Shown: positions 11,403-50,840 of the stretch, one piece after another | How the letters are laid out: every line of letters starts with the position of its first letter | Position numbering within the stretch: position 1 is the stretch's first letter | DNA from: Monarcha castaneiventris obscurior | Taxonomy: Eukaryota > Chordata > Aves > Passeriformes > Monarchidae | DNA length: 64,000 bases | Assembly (NCBI GenBank): GCA_026261815.1 | Contig: JAMPIT010000230.1 | Span: 2,303,501-2,367,500 of the forward strand | Direction of reading: 5' to 3' | The notes under the pieces: model-generated | Databases searched by the model: none | What the model was told of the DNA's origin: nothing | The model's input: only the letters and a program-made list of their open reading frames with translations | Translations under genes and position numbers: made by a program

Positions 11403-12939
11403 ATTCTGAATATTTTGTCAGTGTTTCTTAAAGTTACTACTAAATCCTTCAAGCAGTTCTTCTCATCCTAAAATGATACTTGCAGTTCAGCTACAAGTAC
11501 TGAGCCAAGCTATCTTGTTCTCAGCCCCACCCCACCCAGAGAGAATAAAAATTACCTGTCATACACAATTTAAATGCTTTTCTGGGAGACAGGCTGCATT
11601 ACTAAACACTAGATTCACAACTCCTTCCCATTATGACCTTTGAAATTAAATAACTTCTACAAATCCTCAGCCTTTTCTATGATTCTGGCAACCCAACTCT
11701 GTCCCAGGAGATGTGCCTCTCATTAACTCAATGCCCTCCACCTGCCTTCAGGACTCTCACAGACAGTACAACTCCAGAAAAGGTGACAGAATTTAAAAGG
11801 TAGTAGCAAAAAAACCCTTCTCTCACTTTATAGTCCATCTAAGTCAGAGCTGGGAATCTCTGGGAGCACATCTGGGCACTAAATTACTGTGTCCTCAGAG
11901 AGCAGCTCAGCTGACAATTCCCACAGCAAAACCTCTGAGCATTCTGCTCTGGCATTTCCAGCCTCAGGAAACCCAGCCTGGTTTCCCACGTGCCTCTTAC
12001 AACCTTTCCACACCCAGACAGCTCAGCAGCAACTGGCACAAGCCACTTGCTAGCACAAAATACCTTCAATGTTCAAAAGCAGCAGTGCCCATGTGACATT
12101 CTCCCCTCAACAGGACTCAGAGCTCACACCTGAAAGTCTGCTCACCTCCAAAATTCTTATATTCAACCCCATTACAAGATTATCTTCACAGGATTCTGCT
12201 AAGGCACTGCCATTTCTTCAGCCATTGCATTACTTGAGGCTTCAAAACACTTGAAGCCCTTTGTTACATTCAATAGCAGCTACCCAAGCTCCAAAACAGC
12301 ACAATTGATCTAGTACACAAAACAACTTGAAAACATTTTAACTAAAGCCTTTTATTCTATACAACTGTGAAACATCATTTACCCTTCTGGCATTGCAGAC
12401 TCTTCTATTAAACTTTCCTGTTACTGTGTTTTGGGATGGTTAGAAACAAAAAAGCAGAAGGAAAATTACAACCTTGGCTGATTTCAAACAAAAAATTACT
12501 GTGAGCAACTCCAATGTATACAATAGGACAGGAAGACAACCAGGAAACAAAACATAACCCAAACAGTGCCTATTGGAACAGACAAAGACCCTTGCTATTA
12601 ATAAATACAAGTCAGGACAATTTACCAATAAAAGTTACAGTTCTGTTTAACCATTTAATTCACATATAGCACTAAAAAATGTGCAGTTAAAGCACAAGTG
12701 TGTCAAACTAAGCATACACAGAAATGAGGATAAAAAACTGAAACTGACTCTCAAAAGACAGGGGAAAAGACATGCTAGCTTAATTCTGAACCATGGTTTT
12801 GTCTAAGCAATGAGCTTGTTTTGCTGGGTTAAAAGTGCAGAAGGGAATGACTACTTTGACTATTTGACTATTTTTTCAAATAAAACATGATGAAAAATAT
12901 TTTACTTTTTGTCTGACCAATACAATCCCAGTAATATAA

Positions 12940-14252
12940 TTTATTGGGACTTTCCCTAGGCCTCAACCTAAATCTTGATCACAAGATACAGGAAGGGCAA
13001 GAGCATGTGTCTCCTGAAGAAACTCCAATAATATACTGCCCCTTGAAGGCACTTGTGCTTCTGCTTCAGACAAGAGTCATTTCTACACCACTTCTCTACG
13101 AGGATTTGTAATTTGCTCTGGCTACAAATGGTTTTCTGGGATATCCCCACATTTTCTCACAAAAAGCTGAAAGGCCCTTACCCTCCCTCCCCCCAATAAG
13201 TTAAACTTCTATAAAAGATTACCATGAGCCTATGACAGTCACAGATTTTTAGAAACAGCAGTGAAAACAAGATCTGCATAAATCTCTAACAAAAGAACAA
13301 CTGCATATAAAACCTCGGAAAAGAAGAATCAGTATTTTTATCTCATGAATATGAAATCTGCTGAGAAGTTTCTAAAGTTTAACATTAAACGTATGAAGTT
13401 ATATTCAGAATGGTTTGAAGTTTTAACAAAAAGTCACATACTTTTGGAGCACAGTTACTAAAAATTAGACTAGTGTGTCTTTAGAACACCTAGGACAGTG
13501 CAGGAAGTATTTATATATATTTAGAAAAAAAATATTTAAGTTGCTGCAAAGCACGTTCACTCTATTATGATGCACAGCATCACTGGACTCACCCTGCTCT
13601 GATATTTTTCTAGTGTTCTTATCTTGCATGTCAACAGCTCTCTAAAGCAATTAAAGCAACTCTCATGTTAACCCTTGGCTTGCAATTAAATGGGCCCATT
13701 CATTCAAGTATGCAATACCTATTTTCTGGTGTTTTCTTTCCCAAATTTCTTTTAGTGGTAGAAATGCTTAAGTAAACCATGAGGAATCATTGCTGGAACT
13801 TTATGAATGGAATGTACTAAAAATACCTTGTGTGCAGTTCTTAATTACATTGTGAACAGTGACTAACATGGCCAAACCAGTTTGATACCAAGCATGAGCA
13901 AGATGAGGGGATTATGTTCTGGAAAAAAAACCAAAAACAAAAAGGAGGAAGCAAAAGTCTGCACTGGGTTATCATCCACTCTCTGTACACCTCACACAAC
14001 ACGAACCACTCAGGGACCTCCCATCTCATTGACTGAGACTAGGACAGACTTTAGTTTAAGTCATATAGATTTTTTTTTTTTCCTCTATATTACAGGTCTA
14101 TTAGTCACTTCAATTAAATGTTTACTTCCCGTCCATACTGAGGCATTAGAAGTCTCATCTACCTTAGGGGTTCAGTGGGTTTCTCTAGAACTACTCTGGA
14201 ACCAGCACAGTATGGCCAAGTAAATGATGACCCCTCTGGGTCTGCGCTGCCC
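12940..14252 (-). other. WDR48: WDR48 3' untranslated region (probable extent)
   Basis: Sequence downstream of the WDR48 stop codon on the minus strand. Minus-strand AATAAA signals (tttatt on plus) occur at 12940-12945 and at 12351-12356, giving a 1.3 kb or 1.9 kb UTR. Neither is proved. Confidence 0.45.
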
Positions 14253-40439
<26,187 letters not shown>

Positions 40440-40471
40440 CTTGCATGTTGACACTGTGGCGTCATGTCCGA

Positions 40472-40480
40472 CCGGAAGTG
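40472..40480 (+). promoter_or_regulatory. WDR48: ETS-family site
   Basis: ccggaagtg, the ETS/GABPA core, close to the inferred start site of WDR48. Typical of housekeeping promoters. Confidence 0.55.
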
Positions 40481-40507
40481 CCGGCCCCCTCACCGGCCCC
40501 GCGCCAG

Positions 40508-40516
40508 CCTTTTATA
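40508..40516 (-). promoter_or_regulatory. WDR48: TATA box of WDR48
   Basis: Minus-strand TATAAAAGG, about 70 bp upstream of the start codon, which would place the start site about 30 bp downstream near 40,485 and give a 5' UTR of roughly 45 nt. Motif evidence only. Confidence 0.6.
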
Positions 40517-40530
40517 CCCGAGCGGCGGCA

Positions 40531-40572
40531 GGGGGCGTGGCCAAGAGGGCGTTGCCAAGGGGGCGTGGCCGG
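40531..40572. promoter_or_regulatory. WDR48: Triple 14-bp tandem SP/KLF-type box
   Basis: Three adjacent 14-bp copies starting at 40531, 40545 and 40559. The outer two contain gggggcgtggcc, a GC/GT box bound by SP and KLF factors; the middle is gagggcgttgcc. They lie just upstream of the TATA box. Confidence 0.65.
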
Positions 40573-40992
40573 CGTGCCCGCCCTGACGCCATGTTGCCGC
40601 CTCATGAGGCGCCGCCTCAGCCCTGCCCCGGGGCGGGTTGGGTTTGCTCCTTTCCAGGTTTTGCTGCTCCTGCCTTGTCCCTGTCCGGCTCCTGGTGCTG
40701 CTGCGGTGTGTTCGTCCCGCTCTGCTTCGTCCCGAGTGGCAGCGAAAAGCTTATGTTGAAATAATAAAGGGCCCACTCGAATAAACAAAATCAGCGGTTT
40801 CTGCTGCCAGTAATAATCAGACAGTCTTTTATCAGTACTCTTGTGCTTCATTAATAATAACTACAAGTTCTTCTGTGTGGGACGGACGGTGTGGCTCTCT
40901 TGTCAAATAAGAAGTAGGGATGTTGGTTAGAGTGTGGTGCTGGTTACTCTAAGGTTGTTGGTTCAGTCGCTGTATGATGCATTTTCTTAAAA

Positions 40993-41043
40993 GTTGGACT
41001 TAATCATCCTTGAGGATCCCTTCCAACTCAGAATATTTTGTAT
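40993..41043 (+). mobile_element. CR1 LINE tail fragment
   Basis: Short sense tail (ggatcccttccaactcagaa). Confidence 0.7.
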
Positions 41044-41439
41044 CTCCTCCTGTATCTTCTGGGTGAAGAGCTGTATGAAGTTGTGTGCAGGACTCTGTTC
41101 TTAGCCCACATTTTAGTTACACTGGTTACTTCCTTGGGGTAGAACAGTAAAGGTGCTAGAAGTTATTTTGAGAAAAAAGAATACTGTGAGAGATAACATG
41201 TAAAGGGTTAAGGATGAAACAATGCATTCAGGTATTCCTATTCTTCTTCAGTGCTGGCTTCAAGGCTAAGTAGAAGATAAGGATATTTATTCTGCTGATT
41301 TAAACTTTGTTTGTTTTGATCCAGATCACTTTTTCTCGCAGCGTAGAATGCAGAGTGTCCTTGTTGCAATTGCAAATGGAGGGTAAGGTTGTGAAATGAG
41401 ATCTGCCTTGGCTGAAGTCCCTCCTTAACTGCAGTGTTT

Positions 41440-41670
41440 CACAGAATCATGGAATGGTTTGGGTTGGAAAAGACCTTAAAGTTCATTCAGTTTCAGTCTC
41501 CTGCCATGGGCAGGGACACCTTCCACTATCCCAGGTTGCTCCAAGCTCCATCCAGCCTGGCCTTGGCACTTCCAAGGATGGGGCAGCCACAGCTTCTCTG
41601 GACAACTGCCAGTGCATCACCATCGTCACAGTGAAGAATTTCTTACTAATAACTGAACTAGAATCCAGTA
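41440..41670 (-). mobile_element. CR1 LINE 3' fragment
   Basis: Antisense CR1: atcatggaatggtttgggtt, gccatgggcagggacacc, tccagcctggccttg, gtgaagaatttctta. Confidence 0.93.
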
Positions 41671-43291
41671 TTTACTGCTTAGATTAAGCAAAGTTAAGAC
41701 AAAGTTAATGCTGCAATAATAATTTCTTTCCTTTAACCCAGCAGTGAGAGTTGCAGTTGCAGACACACCACTTCCACAGAACCACTGCAAAGACTGGGCT
41801 CTTTGTACATTGATCTGTGAATGTATTTTTGTGGCTTTTACAGGAGATTTTGGACGTGATGGAGTCTGAAACAGTGGGTTGTATTACGTGCATGGCTTGC
41901 TTATGCAGACGTAGAATATGATATCTCAGGAGACTTTGGTCACACAAAACATTTAAATTGGATTTCAGATCACCAAGTTTCACATCCCATAAAGCACAGC
42001 CTAAATACAGTAATTTCAAACAGTTGCATCTGAGTCATGCCCATAAATTATATATAGCCTACAACGCTTTTGGTTTCAAGCTTTGTAGAATCTCCCATAT
42101 CCTTTGGGAATTTTTTCAGTGATTATCTAATCTTAAAATGCACATCTTTATATCTTGAATTTATGTAGTTCTTATCCCAAGTAGAGAGCCTATTACAGCT
42201 TTTCTCGGAGGATCAGAGAGGCCTTTGCTTATGTAAAACATTTTCTTCTTGTAGTTGTATAATTATATCTTTAAAGAATGGGGTTGGAAGTGATGTCCTA
42301 AAGCCAATTAGTTCATTTATCCCAAAACAGCGTCAACTCCACTGATGTAATTCCTGGAGATATCTGTTTTGTCCCTAGCTGCAACAGATGGTGATTCCAA
42401 AACCTTCATCTGCAAAATATTCTACTGCTTCACTGTTCTCACTGCCAAAAAAGGTTTCTCTTGTGCTTCATCTGAATTTTCTGAGCTGTGGTGTCAGCCT
42501 GTAACTTCTTGTTTCACTCCTCGTGGACATGAAGATGAATTTGTTCCACATTTCTTCTTAACTATTTGTCGTGCTGTTGTGTTTCCTTCCATCTTCTCTC
42601 CACTGGACAAAATCATACTTCTAAGCCTCCAAATCATTCTTACAGTGTATTTCTAACATCTTTTAACATTTTATATTAATTCTGTGACTGCTAAGCCTCA
42701 TGAGAGAGAATGCAGCAGCACACAGAGGAAGCTGGGAAACCCCTCAGCATTCTAGAAGTTACTATTATTAAGGAAATACAATCTTTACGGTTTTACTCAT
42801 TGCAATGTTTATTCACTCAATGCTTACATTCTGGGCATTTCCATTCTTCCTTCTCTCCTTATCTCCACATCCTGGCTTCACTCCTGAGACCTGTTTGGTT
42901 CTCCACCACTTCCTTTTTGGCTCAGCAGCAGTTTGCTCACTGCAGCGTTCTCAGAAATTCACAATCTAGCCTAAGAAGATCTGATTTTCATGGAAATTGA
43001 AAAATAATCCCTAGACTCATATAAACATCATATTCGTTCTCTTCCAAAACCTAAAGCAAACAGCTAATATTATAGGCTAGCTCATCTTACCACTTTCCTA
43101 CTAGGAAATGGCACAAACATGATGAAAGGCTGGAACGTTTCCTGCATAACAAAGAAAACTTCACCTACCACGTTTCTTTTCTCTAATATTGCCTTTAGTT
43201 CAGGCTTGATAAACGTACACACAGAAACCAGAAAATTATCCCTATTATGGTACTCATGTTTTTAGCAGCCCTCAGTAAATGTGATCTTTGT

Positions 43292-43342
43292 TGGACCAGG
43301 CAATCTCCAGAGATCTCTTCTGACCACAATGGTTCTGTGATA
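43292..43342 (+). mobile_element. CR1 LINE tail fragment
   Basis: Short decayed sense tail (ggaccaggcaatctccagag, caatggttctgtgatat). Confidence 0.65.
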
Positions 43343-44266
43343 TAAAGGGATCACTGTACTTTTTTTTCACCTTAAATTAATGACCTGTTGATCTGACAGG
43401 TTGAACAAACACTGTGTTATATACATTAATATCAGCATTAATGCACTAAAAGTTCTTCAGTGCATAACAGAAAAAAAAAGAGGAAACCACATTTTAAATG
43501 GCATAGAAATGTAAAAAGCAAAGGTTCTCTGTTTATAAGCAAAGTCAATTTCAAATCAAATGTGCAAAAGATGCTGACTGCTCTTAAAAGACACAATATT
43601 GTCTTTATTAAATGAATAATCCATTGCTGATTATGGATAATGAAGTGATGGTTAGGGTTTAAGAATAAAATTATTATTTCATTTTATCAAAGACTAATAC
43701 AAAACTAATATCAGAATTTCAATACCTCTAAGACAAGACAATAAATCACTTAAGGGTATGCATGAAAATGACTCTGTTATGAGAAGTCATCAACTTCTTA
43801 ATGGACTAATGCATACTGAAATGTAGTCAGGCACTTTGCTCAGTATTTACAGAGAAAACTTCTCACTGTCTCGTTCTTCTCCAACGCAGAATCCAATAAA
43901 ATTCCATACTTTGTGCATGACAGCATCTGAATCACTTCAACAATTACCATTCGCCGGAAGCCAGCACATGACTACACTGAACAAAACAAGCCTTCATCTT
44001 ATATTTGAAAATAAAAAATAATTAAACAATAAACACGTTTCACATTTGTCTTAAATCACACACTTCCCACTGCTGTAACAAAAATGCTTCCCAGTCTAAG
44101 TAACAATCAGGTTCATGATGCCTGGCAAATCTGTGGGACCTGATGAGATGCACCCCAAAGCCCTGAGGGATTTGTCTCATGTAGCTGCCAAGCCTCTCTC
44201 CATGGTATTTTAGAAGTCCTAGCAGGCAGGTGAAGTCCCAGCTAACTGGGAAAAGGGAAACATTTT

Positions 44267-44597
44267 GTGCCCATCTTTAAAGAGGGTACAAAGGGGGCCC
44301 CTGGAAGCTCCCACCCTGTCAGACTCCTCTCTGTGTCAGGGAAGTTCACAGAACAGATCCTCCTGGAAGCTGTGCCGGGGCACACGGATGACAGGGAAAG
44401 TCAGCACAGCTTCACCAGGGGCAAGTCCTGCCTGACCCTCCCAGTGGCTTTCTGTGATGGAGTGACCACATCAGTGGACAAGGGAAGGGCTCTGGATGTC
44501 ATTTCTGTAAAGCCCTTAACATGGTGTCCCACAACATCCTTCTCTCTGGACAGGAGAGGGATGGGTTCAGGAGTGCATTGTTTGGTGAATAAGGAAT
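44267..44597 (+). pseudogene. CR1 ORF2 reverse-transcriptase remnant
   Basis: Open frame resembling the CR1 reverse transcriptase domain (PIFKEGTKGAPG, LLSVSGKFTEQILLEAV, FTRGKSCL). The residues that should precede the FADD-type catalytic box are missing, and the frame runs into foreign sequence. Not functional. Confidence 0.75.
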
Positions 44598-44719
44598 TGT
44601 TGTGGTTTCACCCCAGCCCACAGCCAAGCCCCTCAGAGCCACTCGTTCACTCTCCCTCCAGTGGGAGAGCCTACAAGGAAGATGGAGAGAGTAATTATCA
44701 GTACAGAAATTCCTGTCAC
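44598..44719 (+). mobile_element. LTR-like fragment nested in CR1
   Basis: Starts tgttgtggtttcacccca, the 5' end of a widespread avian retroviral LTR type, but only about 70-120 bp are present before CR1 sequence resumes. No coding sequence. Confidence 0.5.
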
Positions 44720-47700
44720 ATGTAGTGACAGGAAAAGGGATGACAAGGGGGAATGGCTTCAGACTGAAAGAGGCCAAATTTAGATTAGATACTAGGAATA
44801 AATTGTTCCCTGTGAAGGTGGTGAGGCCCTGGCACAGGTTGCTCAGAGGAGCTGTGGATGCCTCATCCCTGGAAGTGCTCAAGGCCAGGTTAGATGGGGC
44901 CCTGGATGACCTGCCCATAGGAGGGGACTGAAACTAGATGTTTTTTAAGGTCCCTTCCAGCCCAAACCGTTCTATAATTCTATGGTTTCTTTGTTTTTAA
45001 TTTAAGCTGTTTGCTCTTACATCGTTTTTTATGAGTTGCATTCTTGACACATTGAAGTTTAGACTTTAATTTTACCAAAAGGTACAGTAAGAAATAGGTG
45101 TGAAACCAAATATCTCAACCTTTGCTAGGGCTCTTGCATTTTTATTTCATGGTTGTGTTTGGGGCCATGCAGCAAGAGGTGAGACTTCATAAACTGGGTT
45201 AATGAGACTGCATCAGAAGTGCTGGAAATCTTTGGGAGATTGTAACAGTAGTATTTTGCTCTTAGCATCTTACTCTGGAGAAATTTAAAATGCTTCAAAA
45301 AAACACTAATACTGTTTTTCAGAACACTAAGAAGAAACAGATGGAATAACTTGAACTTAAGGCACTGAGATCATTTTCAGACTTCTTCAGTGTACATTAG
45401 GTCATTAGGCAGAAAGCTACTTTGTGTAACAATGTCTTTAATGTGAACTTACCATAAAAGCTATTTCCTGTTGTTCTGTAAAGTCAATTAGCTATTTACC
45501 AAATACCAAATTTCATGTCTGTTGATTTCTTATTTCATTGTGCAGCATGAAAAAAAGGAAATGGCAATCATGCAAATTACTGTCTTGATTAATACAGCAT
45601 GTACTTTACACTGTTAGATTCTTTTCTAAAAGAGATTGAGTTGCTCCTTTTGTTTATCTCACAGATAATTTGCCAAAGCCCCTCATTTCTTCTGGGCTCT
45701 TGCCTTTGGAGATTTTGTATATTACTTTCTTTGTGTGTTGCTTTTGGTTTTACTGTATATGTAATATTTAGTTAATCTGTGTTCCAAGTGTAACAAAACA
45801 GATGTATTTCTGTATTTTCCTTTTTTTTTTTTCCCCTGATTTCCGTAATTACTTTTGTTCTTGTTCCAGGGTTATGGTATTTAATAAGACATTCCTGGAA
45901 TCTCATCTAGGTCTTGATATTAGTCACCTTCAAAATTAAGGGGAATCTTGAAGCTTCTGGCCAGCAGCCGAATTAGTTCAGCCCACGAAGGATGCATTTG
46001 AGTTTGCATTGTAATAAATGTGTGTGCATTACTTAGAGATCACTCTTAATGTGATATTCCAGAGGTTATAGTGCTTCCCAAATTGTGGGCACTGCACTCC
46101 CTGTATGCCAGCTTAGGTTACAGGCAGGAAGGAGGATTGCAAATTCTCTGGAGTTGCAGCCTCAGTAAACAGAAATCTCTGCAAATAGGCTTCATTGCAA
46201 GTGTCTCCAGTGCAAATCCTTGAATTACAAGGAGTATGAAATTTTATTGCTGAGCCGCAAAGTACCTTTTTAACATAAATTTGTAAGAAATACCATTCAT
46301 GAGCTGTTAGCATCAGAGTTAGCAGCTGTTACGCAGCTCCAGATCTGTTATAACAAATTATTGCCCTATGAAAATCCGCTCTGAATTCCTTGTGTACATC
46401 TGCATATAAAGCAAGGTGGGGATGCAAAATCAAAGGTCTGCTGTGATCAGACACTAATTATTTTGAGTATTCGAGAAGGCCACAGGTGGTCGCAAGTTTT
46501 TTCGGTACAAAATTGTCCATCCTGTTAAATACTTGTGCCATTTTATTGGTCTACATTTGACTAGTTTTTACTTCAGCTTGAAGAGCCACCCAGTATTAAA
46601 CGTCTCATTCATCTGCAAGTCTTTATGATTTTCTGCTGAAAAATTCTGTCTGTCATGCCATCACTTGTGCAGGTTTACAACATTTAAGCAGTTCCTCCTC
46701 ATCAATGGAATTTTCTGATTTTAAAGTTACTTGGAAAACTTTTTTCATTGCATGTTGTAAGGAAGCAAAAATAACAGCTGATTCCTGTTAATAAGAGCTT
46801 TTTGCTATGATTATGATTTGTGTTTATTTTTATTATGTCCAAAAGAGATGACCTCTGTTTCTGTGGTGCAGCTATCTTTAACAAAACTCAAAATTCCCCT
46901 GTGCTCCCTCTGCCATGATTTCAATTCCTTGCTCTCCAGAGTTTGAGATTTTGTTTCAGGAGAGTATTTTGGTGTCTGCATTCACACCTCTTTGCTGTTA
47001 TGTGCAGAGCTGAATTTTCTGTTTTGTGGGGTTTTCTGTGTGAACAGTGGTTTGCATTTGCTGATTCTAATGGAGGATCATTGGCCTCACCGTGTTTGTC
47101 TCAGACTCACTTGTGGTTGGTGCTGGCTAATGGACAGTAAACGGTAACCATAAACCCTGTAATTAACAGTCGTGATTTGTCTCTGTGAGAATCTTGACCT
47201 AAATTAAAACACTCAAAAAGATACTTCATGTCAAATTCAATAGCATTCTTTGTCAGTGGATGGCACGATCTAGTTATGGATTGCATGATCTTGTTTTGCA
47301 GGATCCATTTCTTGAAAATATGAAATATCTTTCTCAGGCTCAAGTAATTTTCTTTCCAACTGTTATGGTCAAAGTTACTGGGTGTTTGTACCCTGTAAGT
47401 AAGGTGACGCTGATGTTTTCCATTAAATTTCTGATAAATATATTTATTTAGTTTCTGTACAACACTTCTTAACTCAAGCTTTCTGTGCTTGCATGAATCA
47501 TACATAAAGAGACTCTTGAAGAGGTCAGCGTGCAAATTGCAGGATTAGATTTACAGATCCATCAGCTGGTGACAATGACTTATTTGCTTGAAATTCTTGT
47601 TCCATTCCGTCTTATATCCATCTGGGATCTTTTGTCCTGTTTGTAATTTTGGCCAGTTTGAGACACAGTATCTTGATAATACAGATGCATCTTGAAGGGG

Positions 47701-47834
47701 AATGTAGTGAGAAGGAGATTTTTGATGATCTTAATTTCAGATGTCTCACTTACAGCAGGGGTTCCATGGTCAATGAGTAATTGAGGGGAAGTCTCAGTGA
47801 GACAGGAAAAGGAGGTAAATCATGCTGGATTTGT

Positions 47835-47857
47835 TATATATATATATATATATATAT
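47835..47857 (+). repeat. (TA)n microsatellite
   Basis: About 11 uninterrupted TA units. Confidence 0.95.
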
Positions 47858-50217
47858 GTGAAATAGCTGTCTCATTCCTACAAATGGGAAAAATCAGGGG
47901 AGAGACCTTGCATGAACCCTTCTCCCTCTGAGACAGAGGCATGGGTGGTGTGGCTGTTATCCCACTGAGCAGGAGATTTCTGGGATTGTACCACAGAGCA
48001 TTTCTCAGTAGGTGGAAGCTAGTGGAGGAGGTGGCTGGGTAGAATCTGAGGATAAAAAGGTCGTGCAGTGTGCATGAATTGTCAGGTGCCTTGATATCTA
48101 TAATGACTGCATTTCTGATCTGTAATTTAAAGCAGTAACTAATGTTTAGAGTTATGGCACAGTTACAAGATACATTGAATTATGCAAAAATCTGGTTTTT
48201 TCAGCTCTTGACATCTGTACCCTCTTAGTCATTAAACTAATGGTGGTGTGCTAATGCTACCAAAAAGAAATATTTGTCTTGTGCTCTGGCAATAAAAAGG
48301 AAAAAGAAAAGTGCTGTACTTTTCAGTTAATGGAGGAAACAGAGCCATGTCAAGAGCGTGATGAATAAATTAACAGTAATTTCTATAATGAATTTAATTT
48401 TAGTAATTTGTATGATGAACATTATCTTTTTGTTGTTAAACTTCAGCTTTTTTATTTCCTCAATTTTCCTCCTCCTATTTCGACAGGAATAATGAATGAA
48501 AATGGGAAGAAAACTGCGTCATTACTCTGAGGCTGGTTTTCTGCCCTCTCCCCGCTGTAAGAAACTGCCTTCCTAATGGCAGAAAGGAAATTTTCCACCG
48601 TTGCACGAGAAAAGTAACTTGTCTAAGTGTTTTGTGGTTAGCTGCAAATCCTAAACTGCTGGAGATAAAAAATCTTGTTCTCTGAGCTCTTGCTTTTTGG
48701 ATTTTAAATATTACAGTGTATGGAAGGAGTGCAATTCTTTTTGCCGTGCTGTGTGCCCCATTTTTCACAGGGAGAGATGGACAGAGAAGATACAGCAGAA
48801 TAAATACGTGCAGGTAGGGATCTTTATTGCATTTAGTGGTATTAGCTGGTACAGGACTGTAAATGTAGCAGTTACAGTGCCTTTATAGAGTGATGGTTGA
48901 GTGATCTTTAAAATTCTGCTCTCTTAATTGAACTTGTCTTGAGAACATAATCTTGCTTTCTAGCAAAATAGCTTACACTGGAACTTAAAATGTCTTGTTG
49001 CTGCTTGCACCACAGAACACTTAAAGTTTTATTTCTTTTAAAACCATCTTCGGTTGGACCTGTCCAGAAAAATGTTTAATCATCATTTGTTTCTTTGTGT
49101 GCATTAGTGCTGCCTGGCTTTTAAGGACAGCGTAGTTGCTTTGGTAGAATTCTTCCAGCAAAACCCAGAGTAACTCTCTTATCATCAAGAAAGATGATAG
49201 GAAAGATTTATGTTCTACTTAATAAAGAAGAAAAGTATTTTAGACAGTAATGGGTTCTGTTGATGTAATTAAGAGGAAGAACTGTACTTAGCATTAGGGC
49301 TTACCATGAATGTGTGTGTTACTGTCCAATACCTGTTACTAGCAGGCTCTATGCATCATTTAAAAAAAAATAAATATCAGTAATTTCAGGTATGGATAAA
49401 TGCTGTGATTTTCATTTTGCTCAAACAAGATGTGTATGTTTTAATGGAAGTTATGGCATAGTGTGCTATTGGATGTATTTTGGGCTCTGATCTTGTCTAT
49501 AACAGATAGCATATTTGAGTTTCAGATTTTGTCTGTATGAGATATAATGACCATACATCAGAGCCTGGGAATCATAAAAAGTAGAAATGAGGAATGAAAA
49601 ATAGTAATATATACTCTAATTTCTAACCAAAAGCTTTTAATGAAAGGCAAATTTTGTGCCAATATTTAATGCATACCTGCATGGTTTAGAGCTTGGAATG
49701 AAATGTGAAACAGGAGACCTTTTGCTTTCTTACCATTTCACACATATATTTCCAAATGAACAAAAATCTATCTTTGCTTTTAATAAATGTAGCTATGATA
49801 TCAGCAGAAAGAAAATAATTGATTAATATTTAGGTGATTATTCTTCTTAACCTTTCTTAAAGTGTTGTCAGTGAGAGCACAAAATTTCATTTACTGTTTT
49901 CAGAAAAGCATCCAAGCTCCTCCCTCCATCCCTCCCTCAGGCATCCCAATACAAGAGAAAACTTTCTGCATGGGAGCTGGCTAGTGAGAAATGATGTTGT
50001 TGGGAATGGAAAGGTGAAGGTGAGAAAACCAAGACTTTCTGTCTCCTTGGATATAAAAGCCAGCCAACATTACCGTCAGAAATCATTGTGAAGGCTTTTT
50101 TTGTTTTGAAGGGGATATTGTAAGTATTTTGGTTTTGCTAAGTATTTGTATACTATGAGAAAATTCAATTGCTGATTATTTTCATTTAATTCTATGTCTA
50201 TTTGATCAAAATATTTG

Positions 50218-50262
50218 GGAACATATATATACAAGTGTGTGTGTCTATATATATAAAATATG
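50218..50262 (+). repeat. AT/GT compound simple repeat
   Basis: Two short (AT)n runs flanking a (GT)n run. Confidence 0.75.
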
Positions 50263-50695
50263 TGCTCACTTGTATTTAAGTATTAGGTGTGAGCTTATTT
50301 TAGGTACAGGGAGCATCTCCTTAAGAAATTCTGTCATTAATGTGGAACCACTCTATTGCTGTGAACATGTAGCTCTTCCTATAATTTACATGTGTCAGTA
50401 AAACATTTTCCTGCACATTGATATATTTGTCATGTTAATTACTGTTAATTATTGCCATATTAATTATTATCATATTAATTACTGACTGCTCTGTTATATC
50501 ACCTCATGCGTAGTATTCATCAAATTGGCTGTAGTACTATCTAATCTTAGTTACACTGAATTTGACATACTGAAATTTCTTTAGCAACACACATCTGGAA
50601 TATTTTTCTCACAACAAAGCTGGTGAGTGATTTTTTTTCAGGATGCTTAAGTAATGCACATTGCATAGATTTCTGCTTTTGGAAGTAACGAGTGA

Positions 50696-50731
50696 GGATA
50701 TGATATGATATGCTATGATATGATATGATAT
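50696..50731 (+). repeat. (TATGA)n pentanucleotide repeat
   Basis: About 7 units of gatat/tatga with one variant (tgcta). Confidence 0.9.
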
Positions 50732-50774
50732 TGATGTTGTGAATAACTTTGTCTATTAGATGTGTTAAAAAATC

Positions 50775-50840
50775 AAACAACACAAAAAAAAAAAACCCCA
50801 CAACAACCCACAAAACAAAAAAAAAAAAAAAAACAACCCA
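50775..50840 (+). repeat. A-rich tract
   Basis: Imperfect poly(A) with scattered C bases. No recognisable retrogene or LINE body lies next to it. Confidence 0.8.

Larger units (their letters stand above)
8931..12939. other. Intergenic region between convergent GORASP1 and WDR48
   Basis: No supported gene. Contains a purine-rich tract near 9615-9648, a GT dinucleotide run at 10915-10933 and a back-to-back pair of CR1 fragments at 11213-11402. Overlapping reading frames at 9360-10056 on both strands lack splice context or any recognisable domain. Confidence 0.6.
44121..44985 (+). mobile_element. CR1 LINE 3' segment with broken ORF2, interrupted by LTR-like DNA
   Basis: The longest CR1 copy in the window. 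The first part (to about 44597) encodes a degraded piece of the CR1 reverse transcriptase (HSFTRGKSCL, SVDKGRALDVI in one frame); the last part (from about 44720) is the 3' UTR-type tail (ggcttcagactgaaagagg, ccaggttagatggggccctg) ending in ttctataattctatgg. Between them lies unrelated DNA. Confidence 0.88.

Noticed and set aside
40441..40764. Overlapping ~105-codon plus-strand frames, possible divergent gene
   Set aside because: GC-rich promoter sequence read in two frames; no recognisable protein and no splice continuation.
47835..47857. (TA)n as a possible origin or cruciform element
   Set aside because: An ordinary dinucleotide microsatellite; nothing nearby supports a special role.
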